A stretch of 64,000 bases of DNA from Chaenocephalus aceratus (GCA_023974075.1 CM043791.1:25161642-25225641); one strand, 5' to 3'. Positions 13,649-28,653 are shown, numbered from the stretch's first letter. Program-made: numbers and translations. Notes: a model not told the origin generated them from the sequence alone.

Positions 13649-16600
13649 AATTTAATTGGGCAGAGTTTGTCACAGACAATCCTGGAGGTATTTTTCTGGC
13701 TTTTTTTCTCCTTATCATTCCATTGTGCAATAAGATTGATGGGACTTAAAATAAACACAAATGTAATAGTAATCACAATATAATATACATATTAAACCTT
13801 AAATGCAAAGAAGACTACCTCTTTCTTGTTCTTTGGCTTGAGCTGAATATCATGATACATCCGTTTCTTCCTATTTTATATAACCTAGACAAGTGTGTAA
13901 AAAGTATATCTCATCTTTCCTGGGGGAATACGTTTTTATTGTAAACCTTTAAAATGTCTCACCGATGTGTTGGATTCAAGAATGGCATATCTAGATAGTA
14001 AACTGTATATTTAGCGATAAAGTGAAGGAAATTATAATATAGAGCCCTCAGCTGGAAACAAATCAAGCCACTTTTCTGAAGGTAGTTTCTGTGGTGGTTT
14101 ATCAGTCACCCAACTGGATGTAGGGTACTCATGCATAATATAATAATATGCACCAGCAAGGTTGTAAACAACACACTACAGCCCTGACACACTGTCGAAT
14201 TGTGTACTAACATACTTACAACATCAACTCGTCTGGAACAAGATGTTGAGAGTGATATTCATGCTATTTCACGTTTATACACCCAAATACACACGCAGTT
14301 GTACGCGGCGTCCCACAGGTAGCTAATGCAGAATAACATTGTTTCCAGAACGCTGGGCTATTAATCATGGATGAACTCCTGCATCACTGACAAATCAGCC
14401 TAATCTCGCAAGGGAGGGTGTGAGTGTGTATACAAAGGCACACTCACACACATACACATATGCATGCATGCACACTGATGAGAGTGTGTGGACACACACA
14501 TGCATTTTATCAGTCTAATCTCATCGGAAAAAGCATGCTCTGACTGGCAAACAGAGAATTAATGCAGAGCTCTCCTCCCCTCTCCTTTCTCCTGTCTCAA
14601 TCTTTACTTATCTGTCTCTCTCATGTCCTTCTCCTCCCCACACGTCTTTTCTCTCTCTATCTCCATTCCTCTCTTGTTTCTTTTTTTTGGAAAACAACAA
14701 AACAAAATCTGCACACAGTCTGCAGACAGGCTGGTCAGAACCCAGCAGACTCATTGTCTCAGTCCCTGGATTCTTCCTGGATTTTTATCTTACAGCACAT
14801 CTCTCACGTCTAGTGTAATATCTACAGGAGATAATAAAAAAAGGGGCTGCGTCATTCAGCACACATACAGACACATAATTGAACACATGAACACGTATTC
14901 ATGGCTAAGCAGACTAATGGCCACAGGAACACTGGAAGAAAGACTACACAGCAGAACAGTTGAATATCCACTTTGCATGAGGTGTGTGTGTGAGTATTGT
15001 GTCTATGCATGGTCAAGGGAAAGAGAACAAATGAAAGAAAGTTCTGTACAGAGAGCACATGTTTGGCTAAATAAATCAAATGGTGCAGGCTGAACAAAAC
15101 GTGTACAGAAAAATGGATTGTGAACAGGTTCGGCTCAAAGGGCCGAGGGGTAAATTAATTTACATTCATGTTGGCCCGTGTGATTGTTTGTGCCAAATGC
15201 ACATATTGTGGGTTGGTGCCAATAGAAACACTTGTACATATGCCCGCTTATATGAATTACAAACAGCGCTTTGACTTCTAAAGCCTTCTTCAGCTGTAGC
15301 TTAAACACTTGCATATCTCACAGCCCTGTTGGAACACACAATGACATCCTGTCCCCTTAACGCCCACCTCTGTTCCTTTCCCTTTTCCCTTGGCCCTCTG
15401 ACTGGCTGCTTTGTACCCTGACAGATATACAGCTCCTGGCTGCCCTACAGGACTCTTGGGAAATGAGATACAAATGCCACAGTATCTGCGGTATCACTGC
15501 CCAAAACCAATGCTGTAGCCGTTGGCAATAAAACAGCAGCTATGACACAGACACCACAAAGGTAGAGATTAAAACGAAACACAACACAATAAACCAAAAT
15601 CATTCTGGACAAAAGCAGAGCTGGATATCGTACATCGTGCTTGATTCTAACTCATATTTAGCCTTCGTATTTAACTCCCTTTGGATCCGAGGCTGATCTT
15701 TACATTTGTGGCTTTAGTGCAATTAAGGGGTTAAGCTTTAAAGCATTGTATAACTCATTACGAGTACAGGGCACATCTCCTTTTTGCTGCTCGTCATGTA
15801 GCGTAAATTGTCTTTTAATCTGTGATCCAAACATGGAAGACTCACAAATGTTCTTACACCGCTGTATATATAACACAGTGTATGTATGTGTCCTTTAATT
15901 TGCCTGGCTAATGCACCACTCCAGCATAGTGATAAGAGAGTTTAATCTTCTTAGGTGTGGCGAAAGCTTAATCAATATTAACATATTCCTCAGCTCCCTC
16001 TCCATTGAATAATTGATATCCCCACACAGTCTTGCTGAGAATGAAATAAGATGTAGGAGTATTAAAATAACTTCCCGAGATAAAGGAAAATTGATTAAAA
16101 AAAGATGGCTGAAAATTAAAGAGAAGGAAAGGGAGCCTAAGGGATTGGACTTTGCATACAAATGAAGAAAAGGGGATGGGAGGGTGGAGAAAAAAGGAAC
16201 TTTAGGGAAGTTATGAGCCCATTTATCTAACTCCAGTCATTGCACACTCGGCTGGCTGGGTTTTTTACCGAACCAATCAAAGCAGTTAATCTGAGGGATC
16301 CACTGTAGCCTCACCAATCTCTGACCTCCTTGTAAAACATAGTTATTAATCAGTGATTACTCATCTGTAATTTCCGCATGATTACCTCTTCATTAAAACT
16401 TGCAGCAGCGACATCTCAGGGTTCACCTGACAGGCTACCTCTCTGTTCCCAACAGTAACATCCTAAGCCTAACAGTCCGTGCATGCAGGCTCCGGCCAAT
16501 TTAGGTAGTAATGTCCCCACAAGAATGATAATTAGAATTAATTTAAGTTTTTAAAAGTTATTTCCACAAGGTCCTCCAGTTCAACTGTTGTATTTAAAGT

Positions 16601-19600
16601 TGAAACGTATGCTAGCTTGCCAAAATTACCTTTAATGTAATACAAAAAAAGCCCTAATGCGTTTAAGTCCCTGGTCCGGAGACTATATGCTCATCCTCCA
16701 CAGCGGCAACACAGGGAGGGATTTTGGACTTGGATGCAGTGAGAGGATCAAGCTTAAGAGGAATCATGATTTGACCACCTCAGCACTATCAGATCACTGC
16801 TGACACCTCACCTAGCACCCCAGGGTTTTAGCACAGATCAAAAGTTGAGGAGAAGAAGGCAGGCCACTGCTCAAGAGTGTGTGTGTCTGTTGTCCGTGCA
16901 TGTTTGTGTGAGAGGTAAAAAAAAAAGGACAAAATAGTTCTTCAGCTGTCTATGAACAGAGACACATTTAGCCCATCCCAAGGTTGCTGCACTCTCATAG
17001 GCGAGACACGAAGGACAACATGTTTGTGTGGAGTGTAGAGCGGCACGTCTGACAGCTGTGTTCAATCAGCGAGGGGAAAACTGATGGGTGAAAATTATAT
17101 GTCAACAAGAGGAGGATGAGGCCAATATAGAACAAAGATAATGGCAGCAGCCACGCACTCATGTACAGTGTGATATAATATGAATACACAGGAGGTGTTT
17201 GAGATGATGACTTCACAGTGAAATGAGACAAGGAGGTGCAAGAAGTGATTAAAATAGCATGGCCCAGCAATCATTCATTCAGCACTGTATCAGATACCCC
17301 CCATCTCCATTTGACAGGCAGCTGACTTGCAGTGGGGTGAGATAGCTGCTCCGATCAATGTCTTCGATCTACACGGACTGACAGTTACTAACACACTCGC
17401 ACAGCTATCCTTCATGATTAAACACTTAAGCTCATACTGTGTATCCTCCTCTCTATCCTAAACCGAATCAACCATCTGTCACAATTACCGGTTGGAAGAT
17501 TCACTCTAACGCATCACTTAATCCTTGAAAAGCTGTGGTAGGTAGCCATTATAATATCTTGTGATGAAGCAATTAAATATGACTAAAGTCTTTTTTCATA
17601 GCCTGTTTTAGTGTTATTCGTTTAATAGCAGGCATTAACATGTTAAATTCATCGGGAGAAAATGGGAAATAGCAGCCATTGTGCCTCCATCTTATGCTTC
17701 TGACTAATCAAATTACGCTGCATCGATACACACACTGACTTCACTATCTGCCTCTCTGAGGGCCTGGTTGTGCTCTGTTGTTACGAGAGAGCTACGGCAT
17801 GGAGGGGAATTAACAATGTCTATCTATTGATTGAAACTTGTTACAGGCTGACACCATTTTTGTTGTCAATTTCCCTTTGCAGGAATAACAGTAAATGTTA
17901 AAGTGTTGTGTTTGATGTGAGTGAGATCTCCCTATCCTTTCCTCGCTCCCTCTCTGTCCTCCATCTTTTTACTTTCTGTTCTGTTTCCTTCCCTTTTGTC
18001 TGCTGCCCTTGACACCTGTCAGCTGAAACAAATAGCCGTGTCCTGAAGAGCGCCAACGCTGGGCAGGTGTCAGTCAGGCTGCAGAACGCACATATTGATC
18101 ATGGTTAGGTACAAAGTCGATACAAACTAAAATGGCACGCTCTTTATTTACCACCAATATTCACACATGATCATGCAGTACATTGGTTGTACATTTTCTT
18201 CATTCATTGATCTACCAGGTTTGACAGTTGTTTCTTAACATGTTGCAGTCATTTCTAAGATGAACCTCTATATACTTCATCCCACATCTTGATTCAGTAA
18301 ATGTATAGTTTATTGTAATCTTCACATTTAGTATTGATTTATTACTGAACATGAGACTATTCTGTGAGGTTGCCATATTTAAATGGTTTCCTTCATTGTG
18401 TTAGAGAGCAGTAGTATACATGATAGAAGTATAAAGCTTAAATGTACTGTATTGAGTGGCAAATCATTCATCTGAGAAAGTGATTCGAAAACTATTTCCT
18501 TCTCCTAAACTGTAGTGTTTGTGCAGATTGCAGAAACCATCTAGTTGCCAAACCTAAATCTGTGTTTCCTTTCAAATTTCACAAAGCTTCCCCTTGTGAT
18601 GTTCCTATGGCTACAAACAACAAGAATGATGTTGGCTAATGTTGTTCCTGTCAATGCGTGAGTCAGACCCCCTTTATGGCCAAACCCCAATGCTCTGCCT
18701 TCTGGCCTCTCAAGTAAAGCAGCATTCGGTCAGCCTTCTTTGCTCACAGTTTCAGTTTCTCACTTTCTTGTAGTCCTCTGTGTTTTGTGGTGATTGTCTG
18801 AAAAAAGACAGGAACATGTTATGTATTAACTTGAAGGATAACCAATTGTGTGTGTGCAAGTGCTTACCCACCCATAGCTAGATCTCAGGAATTCTACTCA
18901 CACACACATACAACAAAGACTCTCCTGACTAAAGGTGTATAAAAATAAATAAAAGTCAAGGCCCTGCAGGTTTTCTTCCAGGTCCATTCTTGTCTAACAG
19001 ATGTCCAACCCACTATGCAGCTACTTTCAATGGCTTGTTTTCTGCCCTTTTTATTTGACATGCATTTGAGCTGACTTTTCCATTTCCATTCAGGGAAACA
19101 TGGAAAGAGAACCTCATCTAACTCATCTAGTCCATCAGAGGGAGAGACGGCAAGACTGAGAGCAGGAAATGTTTAAAAGCCTAGGAAACAGCTAAAAACT
19201 ATTTCCATCGTTAGACACCACACCATCATCTTCAACGTCACTCACAGCCCTCCCCGCACACACTAAAACATTTATACTGCCATGCCTGTCTGCTGATGGT
19301 TCTGCCTGTGAATTATTTACCATTGGAAATGCAGGAACAATCTAATTGAAGAAAAGGCCTCTCCATTGGAGATTTGTATCCCTTATAAGGTAAATGGTTT
19401 TCAGTTGATGCAGCCAAATTCTGTATGTTTGGTTTTGTATTCTCAAAGCTCGCTGTCTGCAGCTGTCCGCAATTACCACAACGCTAATGACTTCTCCTTT
19501 GTGAGTAACACATCGGAATGCTACCCTTAACTTTGTAGTTTCAGTATGTGTCTGCTTTTTATCACCAACGCAGTTGGAAGCGATGCGAAGGAAATGTTGT

Positions 19601-19810
19601 CTAAATCACAGTTAACATCTGGCCAATTAACACTGTTGCAAGGATAAAGTAGCAGATGTATTGATTTGAATGCTCACACTTCTCTGCAAGACTACTGTAA
19701 GTCTCGTTATCTGAAGTTGGAGAAAAAGAGAACTAACACAAATATTTCAAACATAACTTGACCTTGTTATTATTAAAGATGGGTATGAAGCTAAAATAGA
19801 CTTTCCTCTA
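13649..19810. other. Non-coding sequence downstream of the TAFA gene
   Basis: Six kilobases with no recognisable exon or delimited transposon. The longest open frame (14623-15093 plus, 156 codons) is Ser/Phe/Leu-rich from a CT-rich start and matches nothing I know. Several segments look like unique sequence with dense TAAT/ATTA motifs (for example 16330-16400). That would suit conserved regulatory elements but does not prove them. Confidence 0.5.
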
Positions 19811-20165
19811 AGGGGCTATATTATGCTACATTTCAGGTTTCATATTTGAAATGTGTGCCCCTACTGTGACATGTTTACATGATTTAATGTTCAAAAAGTG
19901 CTTGAATTTTCACCAGGGATTTCTGGGATGCCCGGCCCATAAGCCTATCACGTAAAATATGTTGGAGTGCTAGCCAATAGAAGCATTGTGTGTAGTGATG
20001 TCATTATGTTACCGAAGTAAAGTAAGGACAACAATCGAGGGGGTAGAGAAACTCCCTCCAGAGTACACTTTGGGATTTTAGCCATTTACTTGCACACAAA
20101 CCTAAACAATACACCACAGGAAAGGGGAACTGTTATTCAAACAGAGTTTCTGAATAAACAAGGAC
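19811..20165. repeat. Degraded fish interspersed repeat (AAGGGGC-TATTATGCT type), tentative
   Basis: Begins near AAGGGGCTATATTATGCT, followed by a CATTTCAGGTTTCATAT segment and a CATGTTTACATGATTTAATG stretch. I recognise this arrangement as a widespread fish repeat. The right end is not clear and no target duplication was identified. Assigned from memory of the motif only. Confidence 0.4.
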
Positions 20166-22191
20166 ATTGTCAGAGCTGGTCACCTCGTTCTTTTTTGTCT
20201 TTTTATAGAATGGCTGCTGCTTGACCACACTGCTGCTGTTAGCTCATATTTCTGCCACAAATAATAAACATATGAAACACCAAGCACATGGAGGAACAGC
20301 TGAAACGTAATCAGACCACATGCATCAGAAGTGCAGGGAATTGTTATGTTTTGGTCATTTGCTTGATAATTTGGTTTAGAGCAAAACCCCATGATTAAAG
20401 CACATTTCATATTTAAAAAAGGGAAAAAACTGTTTGCACACACTGCAGGATAAATATTGTCTGGGGACATCACTGTTGAGTGCCTGATGATGAGATTTCC
20501 TGCACATAGCTAAAACACTTCCACAGTTACACACACATGCAGCTCTGCCTCCTGTGAAGTGCTGCATCACTAGACCGTAATGGAATTCTATAGCTGACTG
20601 CTGACTGGAGGCTTTGGAGGGGGATGGATGGAGAAATGAAAGGGGAGGTAGGTGGAAAGGTGGGAAAAATTGATTGAAGGAAAAATGGTGGACTGTTTTT
20701 GTGTTCATGCATTTGAAGAATTGCACCCCCTGCTTCCACCTGCCTGTGTGTGTGGGTGAATGTGTGAGAGAATACTAAGGTAGGGTGATGCCATCGATAT
20801 TAAGTGTGACACTCCAAGGTACAAAGGTTCATTTTCTTCTAATGTCTGCTTTAAAAACCCCACCTTGCTGACAACTTCAAAACGGCTCCCTTGGGTGAGG
20901 GCGTAAGTGTATGCAACACCTCCCACCCTCCTTCCCTTTCTCTTTTTCACCCAACGTTTTAGCAGGGGACAAGAGGGTACTGTAAATTACCTTTTGATTC
21001 ATCCTCTTCAATTATGCAAATAGACTTCATTAGTGACTATGTGTTATGGAATGTATTCATTAGTCTGCGTGTAGTGCTGCGTGAGCGTTCAGTGAGGGGT
21101 ACTCGAGTGTGCACAATTGTGCATGCTCCCCTTTTTTTATAGATATAAGTGTACATTATATTCAACGTGTTTGTGAAGACCTTTCTGTAGTGTTTACTCC
21201 CTTTAATTAACTATGTAAAGTCAGCGTAAGACAAACTTGTTCTTAAGTTCCCTAATAGTATATAATTACTTTTGAAATCAATGATGTGGGTGGGCTATAA
21301 TTACAAAGAAGAATGAAATCAGACTTCATTGGAAGTGGGTGTAACTTACAGTGGGAGGGAGAGATATTGAGCACTAAAGAACTATCCGCCCACCTACACT
21401 TTCCTCACTTGTGTAGAAATGATTAGATTAGACTTCAACCTAATATGTTTGTTTCGTTTTAACTGAGATCCTAACAGAAATCTCTGACTCCTTGATCAGC
21501 ATGTGGTATCCCTGTTACAGCTATAACTTTGTTAAGGAGGTGCATGTTAGCTTTGGTTCAACCTACAGCAGTGATTGAAGGTCATAACCTCCTAGCACAC
21601 ATATATGAATTCAGCTGTGTTCATCTGTCTGCATCAACAAATTCAACCCGTGGAACTTGTGCGTTCCCTCATTGACACACACAGGCCTGTGCTTAGTTTG
21701 AGCCTATCTTTAGCACAGAAACTCTCCTGAGTTTTGGAATTGGTGCAAACTGTTTGTGTTGAGTTCATTAGCTTAATAAACACTGTCTGTAAACAACAGC
21801 ACAAAGACAGTTGCCTTGCGTCCTTCCCCCTTTCTTTAATTTCCACTGCGCTTCTCTATTTTGTACCTCTCTCCCTTTATTCCTCTCTCAATTGAACACA
21901 CGGTCTTTCCTTGCTGGTGATGAGCGTCTGAATTTGAGAGAAGCGTCTGAAGTCAAGAGAAGAAAACATCCGCACTATTCCAATAGCTGAACAAACAGCT
22001 GATGGTGCAGTGAGGGAGTTGAAAGGGTTCAATGATTAGACTATGGCAGTGTGACCCAGATCTGGTTTTCAGACTGTCACTAAGCCGCGTTCAAAAACCC
22101 AAACTGACAACAACAATCCTCATTAATTACAGTAGCGACACTCATGGTCTCCATTCTCAAAAGTGACACAAACCAATTCCCCTGTGTCCGC

Positions 22192-22192
<1 letters not shown>
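20166..22192. other. Non-coding sequence, no gene recognised
   Basis: No supported exons. Open frames at 20376-20726 minus and others are low-complexity (Pro/Ser/Phe-rich) without domains. An octamer-type ATGCAAAT lies near 21014. Confidence 0.5.

Positions 22193-22266
<74 letters not shown>
22193..22266. repeat. (TG)n microsatellite, ~37 units
   Basis: An uninterrupted TG array of 74 bases. Confidence 0.97.
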
Positions 22267-22267
<1 letters not shown>

Positions 22268-25200
22268 TTTATTTCTCAATTGTTGGCCCTGTCTCCCCCT
22301 AATCTCCTCTACTTCTCCTCATCCTAATGTTCTGTAATGCTCTTATTTAATTTGGCATCATCCCACCTTCACATCCTTAGTGTGTGACACTAAATGTCAA
22401 CTGCTGAATATTCATGACTGCTCTGACACCCCTCCCCTCTGTCTCTCAAAATCTCATCCCAGACAGGTTTTCACTTTCTCTATCCGTCTCTTACAGACGT
22501 ATTAGCAATGTATTTGAATATTACCAATTACCAATATTAAAACTGTAATTTCCTGCATCTTTGAGAGCACATAGATTTCCATCTCGTTGGCCTAATTTCA
22601 GGGCTTTCAGGGTTTCAAAGTATAAAAGTGTTATCCTCTTACCTGTGGTGCGATGTATCAATCTATATTGTTTAGTCATGAGTTGCCCATTGTGCATTTT
22701 ACCAAAAAGAATACTCTTTTCAGAGAAGCTTTATCAAGATAATCCACACATCTCATTGTGAGCACATTGGCAAAGGGAATGAGAAAAAAGCAGTGGGAGG
22801 CAAAGGGCTGGATAAATAATGGCCCATATTTTGCACATACTGTATTAACAGAAAGCTACTTTTCCCCCCCATGATACACAGCATGACCAGTAGCCCTTCT
22901 TTATGAAGCCCACCGTAGTGGTCACATCATAATTTATCACAAAAGCTGACACAGCAAAGCAATGCCCAGCATGAGATTCAGTATGATGGACCCACTGCTG
23001 AGCTATTCTCTAGGTATGCAGCACAAAGCAACACAGACAAATGTGTGACCAAACTATGGTCAGCAGGCCATCTGGGACATATTAATGAAACCATTTTGGT
23101 TATTGCTCTTGAATAATTCCGGAACTTAAAACGTTTTACTGTTAAACTACTTGGATGAATGGTGGGTATCCATATCTTTAAACAAATACTCCTTTTTTGT
23201 TCACCAAAGACTCTTGATATTCCAAAAATAAACAAGACATGGCAGCAACAACAACAAAGTTGTAGAGTTTAGCTTGCTAGCAGTCAAATGACTGTAAAGA
23301 AGGAATATATAATGTCAGAGGACACTTTGAAACAAAACATGTTTCCTTGAAGTCCACATTGGTCTAGAAAGAGGTGAAATTCAGAACGATTGAATTTAGC
23401 CAGTCTGCTCAATGTTTGTGTATCACATTTTAACATGTTATTTATTAATGAGTTAAGTGCATTACACTTTAGGGCCCATGGAGATGATTGATGCGAGTTG
23501 CATTGCATAGTAAAACACAGTATTTCTGGGTCTCATTAGTTAATGTTTTGGTACAAGATATTTGTCCAGAATTTGTTTACTGATAATAGTTTGAACTTGA
23601 AGCATTGTTTGTATAAGAAAACATGTATTTAAAAAATGGGGTGATTGTTTTTTGATTGAATTATTTGATCACATCATTTAAACTACAAACCAATTTTGGT
23701 GGAGATCGTTGTATTAACTTGAGAAAACAGTCACGATGAACATTGCGCATGTGTAGCTACTTTTCATATGTGTCAGTGCAGAAGAGCACTTGCCAATCAT
23801 CTATTTTACAGCACTGGTGACAGTGGCCTTCCTTGGAAATGCCTCTTGAGTGTTGCCTTACCACAATAAACAAAATGCGTTGCTGTGGCTACGTCTCTGG
23901 GGACAGAATGTGTCAACAGCACACTAGGGAGAGTAGAAGTCATGGAAATGAATACCACAAGACCACACACAAGGAGCAAGACACACACATAGTATCAAAC
24001 ACATTATGCAGCAGGAGGAGAGGTCATCTAATCTGTGCGAGTCATCAGTACAACCTTAATCAATGTGACTCATATATAATGCTCATTCAGGAGCGACTCA
24101 TAGGGAATAAAAAGGAAGCACACCTCCTTTCATGCTTCCCTTGACATGGATGACACAGTCAGGGTTGGGGTTATCTGCCTTTATGTGTGTGCGTGTGTGG
24201 ATTTCAGGAAGTGTGTTTGAGGAAAGTGACAGGTTGAGACCGCCATGTAAAGAACCCTTTGGGCCTGTGCGGCTTATCAGGCCCACACACATTCCTTCCT
24301 TCTTTCTTTCTCTCATGCTATCCACCTTTGCACACAAAAAGACACACAGATACACACACCCAGCTGAATTATATGTCACGCTGATCTGTTGAGTTAATTT
24401 GTAACCTGCTCAGATCTGTTCTCCAAGTCTCACGACAGAAGCCATATTATTTTTAGGCCGTCACTTCGCACTAGCATCACACAGACTCCCTCTCCATATC
24501 TTTCCACTTCCCACTTTCTCGCCATCCTCTCATGTCTTCATCTATGTGTCAGAATCCGAGGAAATCAGAGAGGAAGAGGGTTATGGCTGTATGCCTGCAC
24601 ATCACGTAAACTGGGTGGTCCATTGAGTTAAATAGAAAATGTTTCAGGAATTAAATATTTGTTTTTAGGATACAAAGCACACATGCTCGAGAGACATCTC
24701 TTTACTTCGTGATTCTGTTTGCATATGTGATCTGACATGGCTGCTCGTAAGACCTTAACAGGCCTTTTAATATGGAAAAGTAGTGTCTGTCTACATATCA
24801 ATTATTCAAAATGGATGTTTGAGGGGGGTTTATTTACTACTAGCCCTCATTTGGACACTTGCTATCCTGCCATGCCCTTTGGTTTTCAAGGAATTTCTCA
24901 ATAGCTTGTATTGTTTTGTATCCTTTTTGTAATTTTAAGTTGAAATCTAGGGTATTTTGTTTACAGATAAAGATAAAAGCTTTGCCTAACACATGTTGCA
25001 AGTGCATTGGGAGGCTCTTGTGTACGAGTGATTCTGGGTTTCGGATTCAATTTCCAGCTCCTCCTGTTCACTTGTCGATGGCCAGGCCAGCGCTTTGCAT
25101 GAGATCCGTCTGTGCCACCAGTCTGGATTTGGATAAAACCGCCTCATAAATGCAATGCCTTTTGGTTTGACAGCTAATTGTATCCACAATACAGTAAGAT

Positions 25201-27325
25201 AACATTACATAACATAATTGTAAAGAAACACTAATATATATGAACAATAACATTCAAAAACACTTCTGCTCTCTTAAACATTTTTTGATATGCAATTGGA
25301 CAGAATTGTATTTTTTTTAAACTTTAGTTTTTTTTTGTTGTAGTATCCATGACATAATGGCCTTTAATAGGTGCAATGATTTACTTGTTAATTACAGAAC
25401 TCAAATTAAATAAACGGGCCTAATGGGTGCTGTTTAAACCACATTAATTTAACAAAAAGGGGACTATTAGACTAAGAGCTATGTGTATATACTAATTAGA
25501 GGAAACCAAACAAACCTCACTAACTCCTAATTATTAATATTTAATAAAATACAGCCAACAACGGCACCTAATGTGTCTAACATAAAATCACGACAGAGTG
25601 TGTGAGTGATCAGTGGCCCAGTCTTCAAATCAACAGATAACATTAACGAACAGCTGGTACCTCAACAACTTGTTAACCACAGTTAACATGCAACAACCTT
25701 ACAAGTGTCTGCGTCGGGCTGTCCACAGTTTATAGGATCCGTCGCAGGTACATGCTGGGATTGGAGGGTCGGGCCAGGGACTGCACCAATCGGGTTACTT
25801 ACGGTGTTAGACTGGTTAACACGTCATCATAGGAGGGGAACAGCAACCAATGATATCGAAAAGACAACACATACACACACGAGCTGCGGAACGAAGCGTT
25901 AGTGGAGATGTAGCAGTGGCTCTAACACCAGGCTATTCACTCTCATAATGCAATGTAATTGACATTTAATACACTCAGTTACCAAGTTAGAAGTGACTTC
26001 ACACTATGCCGTTTGGTTTCAAAAAAGGCTGGAATACTTGAGTGACAGCCACATTTAGAAATCTTTGTCCATGAACATCTTACACGCTTCACAGGAAAAT
26101 ACAACCCATTTTGTAGAGTTACAAATAATACTTCGAGGTTTTCCTTGTCAAAATGTCAAGCCAATGTTTATGAAAACTAGCACTGAGGTAAGCAAACAAT
26201 AGCTAAACATACACTTTAATTGATACATGCTTAATTTATTTATATGGATATAACAGAACAGTATAGCATCATCACAGTTTAGGAAAGACAGCTTTATTCT
26301 TGTTGGATAAGGAAACTATTACAGCTAATCATGTCTCATCTGCTTCAACTGGCACTGTGCTGTGTACTGTGAACACTGCTGGAATATGATGCATCACACT
26401 TGAAATAAATAATTGAGCTTAATATTCATGCTTGTCAAACATGTCAAGTTATCGACATATTTGTATATTCTAAAGGACAAGCCGCTCCTTGCGTTTGTCT
26501 TCAAATCAAGCATATGATAGTAATTCTAATGAGCTTATCTGTACACATTTAATATTGAACAATGATATTATTAATGTTAATTATGACATAATTTGCTCAG
26601 TGAAGTTTATTGGTGTCAATTAGCTTAAAAGGCAAAGCAGTAGACACTGTTAATGAATCACAGTAAGTACAGCTTTGATTGACATGTCAGTATTATTAGA
26701 TATAGTTTATTGATCCCAGTTACGGATTTTTTTGTAAATTGTCTTCAGTGAGCAAAATCTGTAAACAATGTTCAACATTAGGATTATAGGGTTGAGTTAA
26801 TGTTCCCTGATAGAAGTCACAGAAGAAGTTTATCAATGTCAAGCTCGAGGGTGTTGGTCTTGAGCGTGCATGGATGCTGCAAGAGGCTGAGTTATTAGCA
26901 AATTAGGGTTCAATTATATTTATTGTCTGTATTTTACTGTTTAACATTGTTATTTATTTAGTTATATTTTATATTTAGTTATTTGATTATTTATTTAGAG
27001 CATTTTACACACAACTAGGGCTACAGGTTCATCACATTAATGTGACGGGTGAACAAATTTATCTTGGCTTTAAATGAGAAAATGTGTGGAGGACATGTGC
27101 ACAGAATAGCCCTAAAAGAGAACCTGATGGTGAGAAGACCCTTAATGCTGAATGCTGTGCCCGTTAAGTAAATGTGTTAACAAAACCACCAGCCTGAGCG
27201 GAGAAAGGTATGGTAATTTTAAAAGGATTTAAAAGGAAAGTTAAGTAAGTGTTTTGTTCCCTATGATCCAAGCCTGCTCTTTGAAATGCTTGTCATTGTC
27301 ATTATAGTGGTGGAAAATAGTATCC
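22267..27325. other. Non-coding sequence, no gene recognised
   Basis: AT-rich. No exon, RNA gene or delimited transposon recognised. A fragment near 26700 (TAGTTTATTGATCCCAGTTA) and one near 29741 (TACTTTATTAATCCCAATTC) resemble the TTTATTGATCCC phrase common in fish repeats, but both are too short to assign. Confidence 0.5.
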
Positions 27326-27714
27326 TTAAAGGTGGGGTAGGTAAGTTTGAGAAACCGGCTCGAGATACCCTTTTTGTTATATTCCATGGAATGCTCCTAA
27401 CATCCCGATAGCAATGAATATCTTAAGTGCTTTGACAAAAAATCCATACAAAAATGTCATCTGTGGAAGCCGTAGTACTGTAAAAAGCACGACCAATCAT
27501 TTTAGCCGGCCCGGCTAAAGTAACTGGATGGCCTACCTGCCTGTCAGCCTTCCATCGGGGCACAAACTGATCTCGTGCCCTCATTGGTCATGTGGCGTTT
27601 GTGTGTGTTGGAGGAGGGGCTCTGTAAGGAAGTGGCAGATTTTTTCCGGTTGTGTATTTTCAAATTCTAGCGCACTCGAGCTGGTTTCTCCAAAATTATC
27701 TACCCCACCTTTAA
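27326..27714 (-). mobile_element. TTAA-flanked MITE, copy 2 (inverted relative to copy 1)
   Basis: A 389-bp element with TTAA at both edges and the same inverted ends as copy 1. Its internal sequence is the reverse complement of copy 1 with scattered substitutions. Shared landmarks are the AGCCGGCCCGGCTAAA palindrome, the CATTCCATGGAATG palindrome (with one substitution in its surroundings) and the CACTTCCTTACAGAGCCCC segment. The open frame 27528-27719 is a by-product. Confidence 0.87.
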
Positions 27715-28653
27715 CCTGAAAACAAAAACATGGTTGAGTACATTTTTCAAATAACTGGTTATAATAGCATACAGAGCTTAAGACCTGATGTCACAGTTAG
27801 CCTCTGTTATACTTAATTAAACCTGATGCAATTTCAGAATTTCTTCCATCTGAAGAACCTTGGGCCGCCCAAGGTGTATAGAGCTTAGGGGGAAGTTGTA
27901 TTTATTTATAACTGATTTAAATTATGTTTTCTTAGTTCCAAAGCTGCTATTGGAAATTCTTATTCACTATATCTCTCTATGGAACAAACAGGCATGGTTA
28001 AGCAGGTTTTTGCTGGCCATTCAACCCTCGATGAGTCACCTTCCTCTAATTATTGTCCTGGTAGTGACGCGTCAGCTCTTGGGTATAAGATATATCTCAT
28101 CGTTTGGCCGGACGTGGCATCTGCTCTGGCATCTGTTGTTAGCACTGCTAACCAGAAAGCATACTGACATTTCCCAGCATCGTCTGGATATTCAGAGTAA
28201 AGCCACAAATAACTAGATTAATGCCTAGCTGCAATGTGTGATGATCAGAACCGCCAGACTGTCAGGGCTACACCTGATACCTCGCTTCAGCACCAGTGAT
28301 ACATATTTAATATACATGTAGATGTTACGAGTGAGTAAGAGTGGCTTATTATTAAGGGTGCTGTTGAGGAATATCAACAAGGCTCACATGGTTGATCATG
28401 ATTGGATTCACACGCAGCTTGAGAAACACATGTGAGCAGTTACAATGAAAACCTTGAGTGGCATATTCTAATGTCAAAACCATTTTACACATTTTTCTCT
28501 GTGTAATTATAGCAGAGTTTTCCATGCTCAGGTCCTGTTTTTTCTCCTCATGTGCATGAATGTGTGTGAATCTGTATGCGGGTTTATTCTATGTAATCTT
28601 TTAATGACATGCACTAACGACGCGTTGAGGCTCAGAAAGTACCCTAACCAGGA

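Noticed and set aside
14623..15093. 156-codon plus-strand open frame
   Set aside because: Its start lies in a CT-rich tract (Ser/Phe/Leu-rich translation). No domain, splice context or family resemblance is visible.
23833..24144. 103-codon Cys/His-containing plus-strand frame
   Set aside because: Cysteine and histidine spacing fits no zinc-finger family I know. There is no flanking splice or promoter support.
27528..27719. Protein frame conserved between 8880-9071 (minus) and 27528-27719 (plus)
   Set aside because: The similarity exists because both are copies of the same TTAA MITE. The ends of the frame run through the inverted terminal repeat, so it is not coding conservation.
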